Below, one piece after another: positions 6,217-6,349 of a DNA stretch of 6,349 bases (within the stretch, counting starts at the first letter, position 1; every line of letters begins with the position of its first letter). The notes beneath the pieces were generated by a model that saw nothing but the letters and a program-made list of their open reading frames with translations, was not told the origin of the DNA and searched no databases. Source of the DNA: Acidobacteriaceae bacterium. Its GTDB lineage: Bacteria; Acidobacteriota; Terriglobia; Terriglobales; Acidobacteriaceae. The translations under genes and the position numbers were made by a program. The DNA lies in assembly GCA_009781125.1 (NCBI GenBank), contig WQYS01000142.1:1-6349 (forward strand), given 5' to 3'.

Positions 6217-6247
6217 CCGTATCTGACGGTTTCATCGTCAGATACGG
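6217..6247. promoter_or_regulatory. Perfect 12-bp inverted repeat in the divergent promoter region
   Basis: CCGTATCTGACG (6217-6228) and CGTCAGATACGG (6236-6247) flank a 7-nt spacer (GTTTCAT). It sits 69-99 bp before the hydrolase ATG and 80-110 bp before the start of the plus-strand gene, so a regulator bound here could control both. It could also fold as an RNA hairpin in a long leader, but no T-run follows it on either strand, so termination is less likely. Confidence 0.55.
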
Positions 6248-6265
6248 ATGGCGTGTCCATGACGT

Positions 6266-6294
6266 ATCACAACGCCCGCAACCGATGTTATAGT
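6266..6294 (+). promoter_or_regulatory. Possible sigma70-type promoter for the rightmost gene
   Basis: ATCACA (6266-6271) and TATAGT (6289-6294) are spaced by 17 bp. They match the consensus at 4 of 6 and 5 of 6 positions and predict a leader of about 25 nt before the GTG at 6327. A TTGACA at 6305-6310 is a perfect -35 hexamer, but its -10 would fall on the start codon, so it is less suitable. Confidence 0.35.
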
Positions 6295-6326
6295 TCACAT
6301 AATCTTGACATGGCGAGAGATCTCTT

Positions 6327-6349
6327 GTGAACAGACGAACCTTTGTTGA
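6327..6349 (+). CDS. Start of a protein with a probable Tat signal peptide (3' end outside window)
   Basis: Only seven codons are present: GTG followed by NRRTFV. A GAGAG ribosome binding site at 6315-6319 lies 7 nt before the GTG, and a plausible promoter lies upstream. NRRTF followed by a hydrophobic residue fits the twin-arginine motif at the extreme N-terminus of exported cofactor-containing or sugar-processing enzymes, so a Tat substrate is likely. Nothing can be said about the mature protein. Confidence 0.5.

Noticed and set aside
5970..6260. A 96-codon minus-strand frame overlapping the start of the hydrolase
   Set aside because: It runs out of frame through the hydrolase signal peptide region and crosses the 12-bp dyad. 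The hydrolase frame has clear catalytic motifs.

Overview
This window looks like a piece of an ordinary chromosome from a soil acidobacterium (Acidobacteriaceae, near Granulicella, Edaphobacter or Terriglobus). That assignment is an inference. It rests on the moderately high GC with clean Shine-Dalgarno sites, an AMIN plus Amidase_3 protein with a long Ala/Pro linker, a small membrane protein that resembles the DUF6677 family I associate with Acidobacteria, and paired YeaQ-type genes. No tRNA, rRNA, CRISPR array, insertion sequence or phage gene was found.

Layout from left to right. (1) Positions 1-1488, plus strand: the 3' part of a cell-wall amidase gene whose reading frame is open at the window edge. 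(2) Positions 1507-2099, minus strand: a two-gene unit. A 139-residue polytopic membrane protein overlaps by 4 nt (ATGA) a 58-residue protein with two membrane segments, and the second gene has a strong ribosome binding site. (3) Positions 2249-3026, plus strand: two tandem paralogous GlsB/YeaQ/YmgE-type small membrane proteins, each with an AAGGAG site and each followed by a GC-rich hairpin. (4) Positions 3074-4897, minus strand: a membrane-anchored PAS-GGDEF-EAL protein in which both c-di-GMP domains keep their catalytic motifs. (5) Positions 5111-6148, minus strand: an exported alpha/beta hydrolase of the BD-FAE/acetyl-esterase type. (6) Positions 6327-6349, plus strand: the first codons of a divergent gene starting MNRRTFV, which looks like the beginning of a Tat signal peptide.

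Most of the genes concern the cell envelope: peptidoglycan hydrolysis, small inner-membrane proteins, c-di-GMP signalling at the membrane, and an exported esterase. Nothing shows that they form one pathway. The gene order of convergent and divergent pairs implies at least five separate transcription units. The intergenic regions hold several perfect inverted repeats. The two strongest are a 12-bp stem between convergent genes (3036-3070), probably a bidirectional terminator, and a 12-bp arm dyad (6217-6247) in the divergent promoter region of the hydrolase.

I did not find a convincing new defence or biosynthetic system. The least described element is the coupled two-gene membrane module at 1507-2099, whose second gene is short enough to be missed by a length cutoff.
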